Shown here piece by piece: positions 9,643 to 19,149 of a DNA stretch of 64,000 nucleotides (the first letter of the stretch is position 1; the number at the start of each line of letters is the position of its first letter). The position numbers and the translations under genes are program-made. Source of the DNA: Collimonas silvisoli. Its GTDB lineage: Bacteria; Pseudomonadota; Gammaproteobacteria; Burkholderiales; Burkholderiaceae_D. Where the stretch lies: assembly GCF_018305005.1 (NCBI RefSeq), contig NZ_JAGQEG010000007.1, positions 22,660-86,659 of the forward strand, read 5' to 3'. Below the pieces are notes generated by a model. That model ran no database searches and was not told where the DNA came from. It saw nothing but the letters and a program-made list of their open reading frames with translations.

Positions 9643-11817
9643 TCAATACTTGAAATTCGCCGTCAGCAAAGCGGAACGGCCGGGTGCGATGGTGGCGTAG
9701 ATGCCGACATGTGAAGCGTCATAAATCGTGGCATTGCTCAGATTCAAAAGATTGAGCCTGAAATCCAGATGTTTGCTGACCTTGTAACTGACCATCGCAT
9801 CGTAGCGCCAGTAAGACGGCAATTTGCGCGCATTGCTGTCGTCGACAAAACGTTCCGACATATAGTTGCCGCCGCCGCCAACAGTCAGCTGGCTCGTCAA
9901 TTTATACGTTGTCCATGCGCTGAAGCTGTTTGGCGCTACATATTTGAGCTGCTTGCCGCTGTTGCCGCCCGCGCCGTCGGCACGCAAGACCGGGCGCAAA
10001 TAGGTATAGCCGCCGAACACCGTCCAGGCTGGCGTGAGGTTCCCGGCGGCGCCCACCTCAATGCCGTCGACCCGGCTGTTGCCGATCAGCTCGACCAGGC
10101 CGGTAGTCGGTTCAATTGCGCGGCCGTTGACTTTTTCAGTGCGGAACACCGCTGCGGTCAGCATCAGCCGGTCGTCCAGCACATTCCATTTGGTGCCCAC
10201 TTCGACACTGCGGTTCGATTCCGGCGGTGTCGGCGGTTGGCGCAGGCCGCCGCCGGCGACACCGTCAGCACCGCCAATTTGACCTTCTGCCTCGCCCGAA
10301 GGATTGGATGACGTTCCGTACGATGCATAGATACTGGCATTGGGCAGCGGCTTAAAGACAATCCCGGCCTGATAGTTCACGAAATCCCAGCTGCCGCGTC
10401 TTCCGGAACTGGTTGACACATCATATGCGTCGTAGCGCAACCCGCCGTTGAGCTCCCATTTCGGCGTCAGGCGCATCGTATCGAACACGTAGGCTGCGCG
10501 AGTATTGTGTTTGGTCCGAACTGCCAGCGCATCCTTGACGATGGTCCCGATGAAGGGCTGCCCGGGGTCAGGCCGGTACAGATCGGCAATCGGCGCGGTA
10601 TTGCTTATGCTGAAACCCTTGTTGTAAGTGATCTCGCGGCTGAACTCAAGCCCGGCCGCATAGCTATGCTCAATGCCGCCAGTGTGCAACTTGCCGGTCA
10701 ATTCGGTTTGATTGAGCAGCGTAGTGTTTTCCAGCGCCCGTCCTACGCCACGCCGGGTCACCATGCCATAGCCGGGTAGCTTAGGAGCGTTTTGCATGGT
10801 TGGCCGCGACACCACGTATTCGTTGCTGCTTTTACTGTAGCGCGTGACGTTGCGCAGCTTGCCGCCTCCTTCCATCTGATGAGATACATCCACCGTGGCA
10901 AGATCGGCGCCGGTGCGGCGGTAGTCGCGGCCGGTCAGTCCGTAAAAATTCCTGCGATCGACCTGCGCCGGCAAGCCGGTATTGTTGACGGTGTCGAACG
11001 GGATTCCCTGATCGGGAATGTCGTCGGTGCGCAAGGCGTAATAGCTCAACGTTGCCTGGGTCTTGCCGTGCAGTCCGAACGTCAGCGACGGCGCCACGCC
11101 CCAGCGGCTGACCGTGGGGCCATCGCGGCCAGCCACATTGGCTTCGTGCTTCATCAGGTTCAGGCGCAACGCAGCTTGATCTCCCAGCAGCCAGTTGGCG
11201 TCGCCAGTCAGGCGTCGGGTCTGATCGGTGCCAAGCATGGCGCTGCCGGCATAAAAATTTTCTTTTTTCGGTGCCTTGCTGACCAGGTTGATGCTGCCGC
11301 CGGTCGATCCGCGGCCGGTATAGGCAGAGCCCGGGCCTTTGACGATCTCGATCTGCTCGATGTTGAATGCCTCGTGCGAAACACGGCCAAGGTCGCGCAT
11401 GCCGTCGACCATCAGATCGGTACTGGCATCGTAGCCGCGGATGAAAGGCCGGTCGCCAATCGGCGTACCGCCTTCGCCGGCGCCCAGCGTAATCCCGGGC
11501 GTGGTTCGCAGCACCTCGACAAGTGAAGTCGCGCCGCGTTCCTCGATCAGCTCCTGGTTGATCACTGTGATTGTCTTGGGCGTATCCAGCAGCGGCGCGG
11601 TAAATTTATCGGACGCGGAGCGGTCGACCTTATAGCTTCCTTCGCGCTCGCTGCGGACGTTGACTGAAGGCAGCTCGGCCTCAGGCACGCCGGCGGCGGT
11701 TATAGCCGGGGCAAACAGGCTGCTGAAAGCAATGCTGAGCGCCATATTTCTACCTTGCCTGGAAGGCTGTTCGGCAGCGTCGGCAGATTGCGGGGTGGGT
11801 GTGGATGAGGTATCCAT
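9643..11817 (-). CDS. TonB-dependent siderophore receptor, catecholate (Fiu-like) type
   Basis: This outer-membrane beta-barrel of 724 residues should import ferric siderophores using TonB energy. The plug domain begins after the signal region and shows DTPKTITVINQELIEERG, RGYDASTDLMVDGMRD and EIVKGPGSAYTGRGSTGG. These resemble catecholate receptors such as Fiu more than hydroxamate receptors. The C-terminus ends in an aromatic residue pattern (TANFKY) suited to outer-membrane assembly. The start at 11817 is supported by AAAGGA 6-7 nt upstream. The signal peptide has an unusually long N-region before MALSIAFSSLFAPAITAA. A Fur-type box lies about 130 nt upstream, so iron repression is likely. 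The exact ligand is unknown. Confidence 0.92.
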   Translation of the reverse strand: MDTSSTPTPQSADAAEQPSRQGRNMALSIAFSSLFAPAITAAGVPEAELPSVNVRSEREGSYKVDRSASDKFTAPLLDTPKTITVINQELIEERGATSLVEVLRTTPGITLGAGEGGTPIGDRPFIRGYDASTDLMVDGMRDLGRVSHEAFNIEQIEIVKGPGSAYTGRGSTGGSINLVSKAPKKENFYAGSAMLGTDQTRRLTGDANWLLGDQAALRLNLMKHEANVAGRDGPTVSRWGVAPSLTFGLHGKTQATLSYYALRTDDIPDQGIPFDTVNNTGLPAQVDRRNFYGLTGRDYRRTGADLATVDVSHQMEGGGKLRNVTRYSKSSNEYVVSRPTMQNAPKLPGYGMVTRRGVGRALENTTLLNQTELTGKLHTGGIEHSYAAGLEFSREITYNKGFSISNTAPIADLYRPDPGQPFIGTIVKDALAVRTKHNTRAAYVFDTMRLTPKWELNGGLRYDAYDVSTSSGRRGSWDFVNYQAGIVFKPLPNASIYASYGTSSNPSGEAEGQIGGADGVAGGGLRQPPTPPESNRSVEVGTKWNVLDDRLMLTAAVFRTEKVNGRAIEPTTGLVELIGNSRVDGIEVGAAGNLTPAWTVFGGYTYLRPVLRADGAGGNSGKQLKYVAPNSFSAWTTYKLTSQLTVGGGGNYMSERFVDDSNARKLPSYWRYDAMVSYKVSKHLDFRLNLLNLSNATIYDASHVGIYATIAPGRSALLTANFKY

Positions 11818-11947
11818 GCGATATCCTTTCGTTTGAAAAATGACGATGCACGTAGGCCGCCAGTGCTAGGCCTGTAAATCAAGTTCTTTACGCGCACGCT
11901 TTTCAATGGCGCGGATAAAGTTATCAATTTATACATGTAATTACAAA

Positions 11948-11962
11948 TGATAACCGTTCTCA
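11948..11962 (-). promoter_or_regulatory. Fur box for the siderophore receptor gene
   Basis: TGATAACCGTTCTCA matches the 7-1-7 Fur consensus TGATAATNATTATCA at 11 of 14 defined positions. It lies about 130 nt before the receptor start codon, consistent with iron-regulated transcription toward 9643. Confidence 0.65.
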
Positions 11963-12045
11963 TCCAGTTTTGGTAGAGAATACTTGTTTATTTTTCAATC
12001 GCTCAGAAAGAGAGAGGCAAGGAACCGTAAATCAATCGACGGCGT

Positions 12046-12073
12046 GGGAGACGCCCTCGCAGAGGGCGTTCCC
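12046..12073 (-). terminator. Strong stem-loop downstream of amn
   Basis: The arms ACGCCCTC (12051-12058) and GAGGGCGT (12062-12069) pair around a 3-nt loop, and outer GGG/CCC pairing extends the stem. It lies about 30 nt after the amn stop codon. There is no clear T run on the minus strand, so it may act as an mRNA-stabilising hairpin or a weak terminator. Confidence 0.5.
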
Positions 12074-12103
12074 AAAGATGGCGCTACTGTTTTACAGACA
12101 CTC

Positions 12104-13597
12104 TTATCGGAAAGCCGGCTCGCTGAAACTGCGCAGTTTGCGGCTATGCAATTGCTCTACGCCCTGATTGCGCAGCAATTCCAGCGCCTTGATGCCGATC
12201 TTCAAATGCTGGTTGACGCGTTGCTCGTAAAAGCGATTCGCCATCCCGGGCAATTTTATTTCGCCGTGCAGCGGCTTGTCCGAGACGCACAGCAAAGTGC
12301 CGTAAGGGACGCGGAAGCGGAAACCGTTGGCCGCCACCGTCGCGCTTTCCATATCCAGCGCGATAGCCCGGCTTTGATTGAAGCGCAGCAAAGGCTTGCG
12401 ATGATCGCGCAGTTCCCAGTTGCGATCGTCGATCGACGCCACTGTGCCGGTACGCATGATGCGCTTCAGTTCATAGCCCTCCAGCTGGGTGATGGCGGCC
12501 ACCGCATCTTGCAAAGCCAGTTGCACCTCGGCCAGCGCAGGCACCGGCACCCACAGCGGCAAGTCGTCGTCCAGCACATGATCGTCGCGCACATAAGCAT
12601 GCGCCAGCACGTAGTCGCCCATCCGCTGCGAGGTCGACAAGCCGGCGCAATGGCCCAGCATGATCCAGCCGTGCGGGCGCAGCACAGCAACATGGTCGGT
12701 AATGGTTTTGGCATTCGACGGGCCGACGCCGATATTGATCAGCGTGATGCCGGAACCATCGGCGCGTTGCAAATGATAGGCCGGCATCTGCGGCTGCCGC
12801 GCCGGCGCAATGCCGGTGAGTGCGCGATCGGACGGCAGATCGTCGAGGTTGGCGTTCCAGGTGGTCAGATCGCCCGGCTCGACAAATGCCGTGTATTGCT
12901 GGCGATATTCGCGCTGCACCGGATCGCTGCTGGCTTGCATCAGCTCGCGCCCCATGCGGATGAATTCGTCGACGTAGAACGCGTAGTTGGTAAACAACAC
13001 ATAGCGCTGGAAACGATCGGGCGAGGTCGCCGTATAGTGCTTCAGCCGGTGCAGCGAATAATCGATGCGCGGCGCGGTAAACAAGGACAGCGGATGCGGA
13101 TCGCCCGGCAGCTCTTCAAACGTGCCGTTGACGATGCGGTCGTCCATGGTCGCCAGGTTGGGCAGGTCGAACACATCCGGCAGCGTACGCAAATGATCGG
13201 GATCGAGATTACCTTCGACATGGATGCCTTCGGGGAAGGCGAAGTGCACCGGGATCGGCATGTCGCTGACGCCGATTTCGAGCGGTACGTCGTGGTTATC
13301 GCGCAGCAGTTTGAACTGGCTGACCAGGTAATTGGTGTACAGCTCCGGCCGGGTCAGCGTAGTTTCGTAGACGCCGGGACCAGAGACAAAACCAAAGGAA
13401 TGGCGGGTATCGGCCCGGGTATTGAACTCGGTCGTGACGCGTACAAACGGATAGCAGGCGCGCACTCGTTCCGGCATCGAAGCGCCATTTGCAAAGCGCT
13501 TGAAAGCTTCACGCAACAAGGCGGTGTGGTGTTCGTAAATTTCTTGCACGCGGACGACGGCGGCGTGGGGATCGGTAAATTGCTCAGTCGGGAACAT
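12104..13597 (-). CDS. amn: AMP nucleosidase
   Basis: The enzyme hydrolyses AMP to adenine and ribose 5-phosphate, helping to set adenylate pool size. The product is about 497 residues, close to the E. coli enzyme. It has the N-terminal AMP-nucleosidase-specific domain followed by a C-terminal purine-nucleoside-phosphorylase fold. Visible there are INIGVGPSNAKTITDHVAVLR (key part GVGPSNAKT), the RPHGWIMLGHCAG stretch and LDMESATVAANGFRFRVPYG (key part DMESATVA). I chose the ATG at 13597 because GGAG lies 5 nt upstream; an ATG nine codons earlier lacks such a site. It is a single-gene unit with a hairpin behind it, and its cytoplasmic role is well established for the family. Confidence 0.95.
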   Translation of the reverse strand: MFPTEQFTDPHAAVVRVQEIYEHHTALLREAFKRFANGASMPERVRACYPFVRVTTEFNTRADTRHSFGFVSGPGVYETTLTRPELYTNYLVSQFKLLRDNHDVPLEIGVSDMPIPVHFAFPEGIHVEGNLDPDHLRTLPDVFDLPNLATMDDRIVNGTFEELPGDPHPLSLFTAPRIDYSLHRLKHYTATSPDRFQRYVLFTNYAFYVDEFIRMGRELMQASSDPVQREYRQQYTAFVEPGDLTTWNANLDDLPSDRALTGIAPARQPQMPAYHLQRADGSGITLINIGVGPSNAKTITDHVAVLRPHGWIMLGHCAGLSTSQRMGDYVLAHAYVRDDHVLDDDLPLWVPVPALAEVQLALQDAVAAITQLEGYELKRIMRTGTVASIDDRNWELRDHRKPLLRFNQSRAIALDMESATVAANGFRFRVPYGTLLCVSDKPLHGEIKLPGMANRFYEQRVNQHLKIGIKALELLRNQGVEQLHSRKLRSFSEPAFR

Positions 13598-13758
13598 TGA
13601 ATCTCCATAGCGGTATCGACACATAGCGGGACGCCAGACGCGCTGGCGTCATGGTCCGGACTTTTTATCCGGACCTTACAGTTCAATTCTACTGGGATTG
13701 GCGCGAGAGCGGGAGCCGAAAGCTATGGCAAGTTATAGCAAGTGCAGCAAGTACGGCA

Positions 13759-14430
13759 TTACTTCAGCAAATCGTACTTGCCGCCCTTTTCGATTGCGCG
13801 CTGATACGCCGGCCGCTCGTGGATACGCTGCAAAAAGGCAAGCAAGCGCGGCCGGCTGGCGTCCAGGCCGCCGCGCGATTGCGAGGCTTCCAGCGGGAAG
13901 CTCATCTGGATGTCGGCAGCGCTGAATTCTTCACCGGCAAACCAGGTCGATTTGCCTAGCTCGCCTTCCATGAAATCCAGATGCGTCTTGAGTTGCGGAT
14001 CGATGTAGTTGCGCTGCACGCCGTCAGCGATCATGCGCGCCAGCGGCCGCAGAATAGCAGGCATGGGCGGCCGCGCCAGGCGGCCGAAGATCAGCTTCAT
14101 CAGTAATGGCGGCATGGCCGAACCTTCGGCGTAATGCAGCCAGTAGGTGTAGCGCCGGCGGTCCTTGCTGCCCGCCGCCGGGATCAGGCGGCCGCCGCCA
14201 TATTGCTGCAGCAGGTATTCGACAATCGCGCCGGATTCGGCGATCGTGTTATCGCCGTCCGTGATCACCGGCGCTTTGCCCAGGGGATGAACTGCCTTCA
14301 GCGCAGCCGGCGCCAGCATGGTTTTTGGATCGCGCCGATAGGGCTTGATCTCATAATCCAGCCCCAGCTCTTCGAGCAGCCACAGCACGCGCTGCGAACG
14401 GGAATTGTTGAGATGGTGAACGATGATCAT
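13759..14430 (-). CDS. Glutathione S-transferase family protein
   Basis: This 223-residue protein has an N-terminal thioredoxin-like glutathione-binding domain (MIIVHHLNNSRSQRVLWLLEEL at the start; key residues NNSRSQR) and the cis-proline motif GKAPVITD, with ESGAIVEYLL for the glutathione gamma-glutamyl contact. The C-terminal domain is all-helical. The catalytic Ser is probably in NNSRS. I took the ATG at 14430; a TTG three codons upstream is possible but homologues of this style begin MIIVH. It is followed closely by the thioredoxin-like gene upstream on the same strand, and the gap to that gene's stop is about 80 nt. The substrate is unknown. Confidence 0.88.
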   Translation of the reverse strand: MIIVHHLNNSRSQRVLWLLEELGLDYEIKPYRRDPKTMLAPAALKAVHPLGKAPVITDGDNTIAESGAIVEYLLQQYGGGRLIPAAGSKDRRRYTYWLHYAEGSAMPPLLMKLIFGRLARPPMPAILRPLARMIADGVQRNYIDPQLKTHLDFMEGELGKSTWFAGEEFSAADIQMSFPLEASQSRGGLDASRPRLLAFLQRIHERPAYQRAIEKGGKYDLLK

Positions 14431-14512
14431 GGTCGGCAAGTCCGGTCAGGTAGCAGGAGAAATTACAGTCCTGCTAGCGTAACCGATTTACCGGGGGATG
14501 ATCCCGTCTTTG

Positions 14513-16078
14513 CTAAACCCGGGTTGGACTCAGCAAACCTTGGCAAGTTGCGCGCTGTGCGTCTGCCGCCGGCAGCTTGCCGCACACCGTATCGAGTTGC
14601 TGCCGCAAACGCCCCAGCACCGCTTGATGCTTGCCGTCGCCATTCCAGGCGTTGAGCTTTTTCGCCAGGCGTTCCAGCACCGTGCGGTTACGTTCGTAAA
14701 ACGCATTCTGAGTGCCGCCCAGTTCTTGCAGCACAGTACGCGCAACCTTCTCTATCCGCCCTTCGTCTTGCGGCGTCAGTTCCAGCAAGCCCGACAAATA
14801 CGCCGCGCCCCATTGCAAGCGCGTCGCCGGCCCCTGCGCCGCCTGATAAGCTTGCTCATACCAATTGATGGCGCCGGTTTTATCGCCGCGCTTCTTGGCG
14901 TTCGAAGCCAGGCTGAGCATGAAATAGTAAGGCGCATGCGAGCGCTTCAACTCCGCCTTGAGCAAACTATCCGAATCGTCCAGCAAGCCGGCGTCGCTCA
15001 AGGCATGGGCGCCGGCATTGATCACCGATTGCCGTTCATAGGCATCGGTAGTTGCACTGTCGGCTTGCGCCACGCTTTGCCGCACATCTTTGAGCAAGGC
15101 TGGCGCCAGCGCACCGTCCGGCGTGTCGATACGCGCCAGCGATACTTGCGCTGCCGTTGCCTGCAAGCGATCAGTCTTGGATAAAGTGCGGTCGCCGGAC
15201 AGGCGCTGCATGGCGAGATTCCAGGCCGCGATCAATTTGGCGCGGGCCGGCGATTTCGGCGAGGTCGCCAGTTGCACCAGTTCAGCCGGATAGTTGGTCA
15301 AGATATCCATGTTCTCGCGCGCAACACGCGCATCCGCCACTGCTTTCGTCAATTGCGCTGCCGCCGACGTTTTATCAACGCCGGCGGTCTCGCCCGGCTT
15401 GGCAGCGGCTACCAGCGCGCTTAAGGCCAGGCGATTGGCGCTATCGCCAGCCGGACAAGCTGCCGCCAAACGCTTCAGCGTAGACCATAATTCCTTGCTG
15501 CCGACCAGCTGCTGTTCATCCGTATCCCATGAGTAGTAGGCCAGCAAACGCCATTCGTCCGCAGTCAGCTTGGCGCCGGCCAGCGCTGCCTGCAAAGTCT
15601 GCTTGACCGGGCGGTTGGCGCTGATGCCGAGCGTCAGCGTCTGCAGATAACGGTCGGCGTCGATCTCTCCCGGCAAACGGGTGATTTCAGTGCCGTCCGG
15701 CTTGAACAGGATCATGGTCGGATAACCGCGCACCTTGAAACGCTCGCCGAGTTTTTGCGCACCGGCGCTATCGCCGTCGATGTGTACCGGCACAAAAAAA
15801 CGCGAGCGCTCGATAAATCCCTGCCGATTGAAAATCGTGGCTTTTACCTGATTGCAAGGCGGACACCAGCTCGCGCCCCAATACAGGAACAAGGGCTTGT
15901 TATGCGCCTTGGCAAAAGCGAAGGCGGCGTCGACATCGCCGTCATACCAGTTGATGCCCTCGGCAGTTGTGGTCGCATCGGCCGCTGCGGGCTTGGCGGT
16001 GGCGGTCAGGGCCGTGGCCGGCGCGGTGGCGCACATCAGCGTGGCAAACATGGCGGCGGCAGCTGATAAGGTCTTCAT
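14513..16078 (-). CDS. Exported thioredoxin-fold protein with long helical C-terminal region
   Basis: The protein has 521 residues, an N-terminal signal peptide (cleavage near residue 23-28) and a thioredoxin domain with the active site WCPPC at 71-75 and the cis-proline loop RGYPTMILF near residue 118. The remaining roughly 350 residues are Ala/Leu-rich, probably helical repeats, and no family was recognised. A periplasmic dithiol/disulfide role is likely. It follows the large TonB receptor gene by 75 nt on the same strand, and that receptor carries several extracellular cysteine pairs, so disulfide handling of the receptor is a reasonable inference. A 10-bp inverted repeat separates the two genes. 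Confidence is high for the thioredoxin domain and low for the specific role. Confidence 0.85.
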   Translation of the reverse strand: MKTLSAAAAMFATLMCATAPATALTATAKPAAADATTTAEGINWYDGDVDAAFAFAKAHNKPLFLYWGASWCPPCNQVKATIFNRQGFIERSRFFVPVHIDGDSAGAQKLGERFKVRGYPTMILFKPDGTEITRLPGEIDADRYLQTLTLGISANRPVKQTLQAALAGAKLTADEWRLLAYYSWDTDEQQLVGSKELWSTLKRLAAACPAGDSANRLALSALVAAAKPGETAGVDKTSAAAQLTKAVADARVARENMDILTNYPAELVQLATSPKSPARAKLIAAWNLAMQRLSGDRTLSKTDRLQATAAQVSLARIDTPDGALAPALLKDVRQSVAQADSATTDAYERQSVINAGAHALSDAGLLDDSDSLLKAELKRSHAPYYFMLSLASNAKKRGDKTGAINWYEQAYQAAQGPATRLQWGAAYLSGLLELTPQDEGRIEKVARTVLQELGGTQNAFYERNRTVLERLAKKLNAWNGDGKHQAVLGRLRQQLDTVCGKLPAADAQRATCQGLLSPTRV

Positions 16079-16105
16079 TTTTTGCTCACGTCAACGGTTG
16101 AAACC

Positions 16106-16136
16106 GCATAGGGATAGGCAAAGTCCATCCCTATGC
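16106..16136 (-). terminator. Intercistronic 10-bp stem-loop between TonB receptor and thioredoxin-like gene
   Basis: GCATAGGGAT (16106-16115) and ATCCCTATGC (16127-16136) pair perfectly around an 11-nt loop. It sits between two co-directional genes and lacks a T run, so attenuation or 3'-end protection of the receptor message fits better than full termination. Confidence 0.5.
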
Positions 16137-16153
16137 AGCCATGAAAATATCTT

Positions 16154-18877
16154 CTACGAACCAAAGTGATAATTGAATTCCAGCCATCCCTGACGGCCAT
16201 AGGGATTGTAGTTACCGGTAGGATAATACGGCCAGCCGCCGGTATTGTCTTGCTTCACCGAGTTAAACACATTGTTGACGATCAGCGCCACCGATGCGCG
16301 TGGGTTGATCTGATAGCTGGCGCTCAGATTAACCAGTGCAAAGGGCGAGATGCGGCGGGTCTGGTCGGCGCTGGGCAAGCTGCCGTAACGCGTGACTTGC
16401 ACCGTGCCGGTCCACTTGTCGCGCAGCCAGGTCACGCTGGCGTTGACCTTGGAACCCCAGTCCGGATTGGTCAGCGCATTCAACAAGTCCTGATCGGGAT
16501 CGCTGGCAAACTGCCGGTAATGATGGCTGAGCACCTTGGTGTAATTCGCCTTCAGCAGGAAATCGCCGATAGCGCCGGCCTTGATGCGCCACTTGCCGCT
16601 CACATCGAGACCGCTGGTGCGTTCTTGCGCAGCATTGATCGGATTCACAAGAATTTCCTGGATGGCGTTCGGATTGAGCGGCGCATTGGCCGGATTGCGG
16701 TGCACCCGGGCCAGCGCATCGACGCAGGTCGGCGAATTGATGTCGAGCTGGCCGGCGCGGCAATTGGCCTCGTTGTGCAAAATAATATCGGAGTCGAGAT
16801 TGGTGACCAGGTTATCGATCTGGATCCGCCAGAAATCGGCCGAAATATCGAAGTTGGAACTTGGCGACCACACCACGCCGTAACTCCACGATTTACCGTT
16901 TTCGGATTTCAGATCCTTGCTGCCGGTCTGGATATAATTCGCGCCCGGCGAATAATTGTTGAACTCACAGCCGGCCAACGCCTGTCCCGCCAGCTGGCAG
17001 CGGTAATAGTCGGTGGTCGACGCATAATAGCCGCGAGTGGTGCTCGAATAGATGTAGTTCATGTCGGGTGCGCGGAAACTGGTCGCATAGTTACCACGGA
17101 ACAGCAAGGTCTTGGCGGGCCGGAATTCGAGCCCGGTGTTATAGGTGAATTTGCCGTCGTTGCGGCCGGCAAAGCTGTACTCGTCGTAACGTCCGGCGAC
17201 GGTGGCGATCAACTGTTTGATGATCGGAATATTCAACTCTGCGCCCAAGGCGTAGCGTTTGCGCGATCCGCTAGCGCCTTCGGCAGCTGCCTGGTTGAAG
17301 AACACGCCTTGATTGAATTGCGGGTCCGGCGTGTTGCTGAAACCCTGGCTGCCGAACTCAGTCACCGCCGCCAGCCGCACCGGCCCGGCCGGCAAATTGA
17401 ACAGATCGCCGTTAGCGCTCAGGCTCAAGGTCTGGGTCCAGGATTTGTTGCGGCTGGTTGCTTCGCCGGTGATGGAGTTGAACTGATCCGGGGTCAGCGG
17501 CTGGTACAGTCTTTTCGGATCCGGCGCATAGATGGCGACACCGTCGGCGTCGTAGCCCAGACGCGGACCGAGGAAAAAGCTGTCGACATTCTTCAGCAGC
17601 AAAGGCGTGGTTCTGCGGCTGGTATAGGCGGAGATATTGTAAGCCGCTTCATAATTCCAGCTGCTGGTCGACGGCACATCGCCGCGTACGCCTAGCGTCA
17701 GATTAGCCGCAACGTCATGCCATTTGCTGTTGTAACGAGTGACTCCGCCAATTTCTTCAGGCGAAATCCGGCGTGCCCAGCTTTCGTTACGGCCGCTATT
17801 CTGGTTATAGAAATAGCTGCTGCCGGCGGCTTCCGAGGTCCAGTTAGGGCCGCGCGTATTATTTTCCGTGGAGTTAAATCCCAGCATCAGATCGCTGAAC
17901 AATTCGGTCTTGCCGCTCAGTTGATAGCTCAAGCTGCCGAACAGATTCTCGCTTTGGTTCTGAGTCATGGTGGTCCAATACGCCGGCCTCGCCTTGCCGC
18001 TGCCGCAATACACGCCTTTTTTTGCCTGCATCCTTACCACGCTGTCGTAGAACAGGTTGCCGAGCTGGCCGCAAGTATCGGCGCCCGGATCGATGTATTT
18101 ATTGCTGTCGACATTGAGCCGTGAAAATACCGCTGTCGGCGTCGTGCCGTCGGATGAAACCGATGACATGAAATCGCGCTGGCGGGCCCAGATCGGCTGG
18201 GTCCGGCTCAGCTCTATGCCAAACACCCCGCTCAAATTCCCGCTGCTGCCGCCACCGGTGAACTGGATCCGCTGGTTAGCGCCGCCGTCTTTAGTGCCAC
18301 CGGCCTTGATGTTGAAGTCGAAACCGCTGATTTGCTTTTTCGTAATGATGTTGACCACGCCGGCAATCGCATCCGATCCATACACCGCCGAGGCGCCGCT
18401 GTTCAATATCTCGATCCGCTCCACCAGCGCCGAAGGAATATTCGCCAGATTGACGAAATTGACCGAACCTTCATAAGCCACCGGATAGTCGGCAATCCGC
18501 CTGCCGTTCAGCAGGATCAGCGTGTGATTCGGACCGAGGCCGCGCAAGCTGATGGTATTCGCCGCAGGCGTGAAGGTGTTGCCGTAGTCGGCGCCCTGGG
18601 TCATGCCGGTATTCTGGGTCTGCGCACTGAGGGCTTCAAACACATTGCGATAACCCTGCTTTTCGATATCCTCGCCGGTGATCACCGTAACGCTGGTCGG
18701 CCCTTCCTTGCTGGCGCGTGGAATCCGCGAGCCGGTGACCACCACCGCTTTGGTGTCGCCGGCTGCCGCGTTATCTTCCGCGGCTTGGGCATTAGCTGTT
18801 TGATAGAAGTTTGGTATTACATAAGCAATCAACAGCGACAGCGCAGTCTGCGCAGGCAGGGTTTTGAATCTCAGCAT
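16154..18877 (-). CDS. TonB-dependent outer-membrane receptor, large type, ligand unknown
   Basis: This 907-residue receptor has a signal peptide ending near the NAQA site and a plug domain with VVVTGSRIPRASKEGPTSVT at its start. Further plug motifs are RGLGPNHTLILLNGRRI and ERIEILNSGASAVYGSDAIAGVVNIITKK (key part SGASAVYGSDA). A C-terminal barrel ends in WLEFNYHFGS. The GSRI plug start and large size resemble the receptor class expanded in carbohydrate- and peptide-scavenging proteobacteria rather than classic siderophore receptors; that is an inference. Cysteines occur in apparent loop pairs (DTCGQ with VYCGS, YRCQL with GCEFN, EANCR with PTCVD). It is followed by the thioredoxin-like gene. 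No Fur box was seen upstream. Confidence 0.9.
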   Translation of the reverse strand: MLRFKTLPAQTALSLLIAYVIPNFYQTANAQAAEDNAAAGDTKAVVVTGSRIPRASKEGPTSVTVITGEDIEKQGYRNVFEALSAQTQNTGMTQGADYGNTFTPAANTISLRGLGPNHTLILLNGRRIADYPVAYEGSVNFVNLANIPSALVERIEILNSGASAVYGSDAIAGVVNIITKKQISGFDFNIKAGGTKDGGANQRIQFTGGGSSGNLSGVFGIELSRTQPIWARQRDFMSSVSSDGTTPTAVFSRLNVDSNKYIDPGADTCGQLGNLFYDSVVRMQAKKGVYCGSGKARPAYWTTMTQNQSENLFGSLSYQLSGKTELFSDLMLGFNSTENNTRGPNWTSEAAGSSYFYNQNSGRNESWARRISPEEIGGVTRYNSKWHDVAANLTLGVRGDVPSTSSWNYEAAYNISAYTSRRTTPLLLKNVDSFFLGPRLGYDADGVAIYAPDPKRLYQPLTPDQFNSITGEATSRNKSWTQTLSLSANGDLFNLPAGPVRLAAVTEFGSQGFSNTPDPQFNQGVFFNQAAAEGASGSRKRYALGAELNIPIIKQLIATVAGRYDEYSFAGRNDGKFTYNTGLEFRPAKTLLFRGNYATSFRAPDMNYIYSSTTRGYYASTTDYYRCQLAGQALAGCEFNNYSPGANYIQTGSKDLKSENGKSWSYGVVWSPSSNFDISADFWRIQIDNLVTNLDSDIILHNEANCRAGQLDINSPTCVDALARVHRNPANAPLNPNAIQEILVNPINAAQERTSGLDVSGKWRIKAGAIGDFLLKANYTKVLSHHYRQFASDPDQDLLNALTNPDWGSKVNASVTWLRDKWTGTVQVTRYGSLPSADQTRRISPFALVNLSASYQINPRASVALIVNNVFNSVKQDNTGGWPYYPTGNYNPYGRQGWLEFNYHFGS

Positions 18878-19149
18878 GTATTGCCATTCCTTCGCATATA
18901 TTCTTTTGTAAAGAACTGTGTCGCTCTTTAATGGGGAACGAGAATATAGTAGGCAGACGGCAATACGAACTGATGGTTTTACATATCTATATGCGCTACA
19001 TGTTGGAAGGCACTTTCCGCAAACTTGAATGCAGCAGCCACGCTCAAAGCATCCTTGCTCAGCTTGCTTTAGACTGAGTATTTTTTTCGCCTGCTAATGG
19101 CGGTTAGTAAATTTCCAGACAGACCGATACCAACAAAAAAGGAGCTTGC
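18878..19149. other. Divergent intergenic region, nothing specific recognised
   Basis: The 272-nt gap separates the large TonB receptor (minus) from a glutathione transferase gene (plus). It should hold both promoters. I saw GGAG just before the transferase start but no convincing operator or RNA gene. Confidence 0.4.

Noticed and set aside
11984..13600. 538-codon plus-strand frame
   Set aside because: Antisense to amn, His/Arg/Gln-rich shadow composition and no recognisable protein.
16166..17695. 509-codon plus-strand frame
   Set aside because: Antisense to the large TonB receptor with shadow composition.
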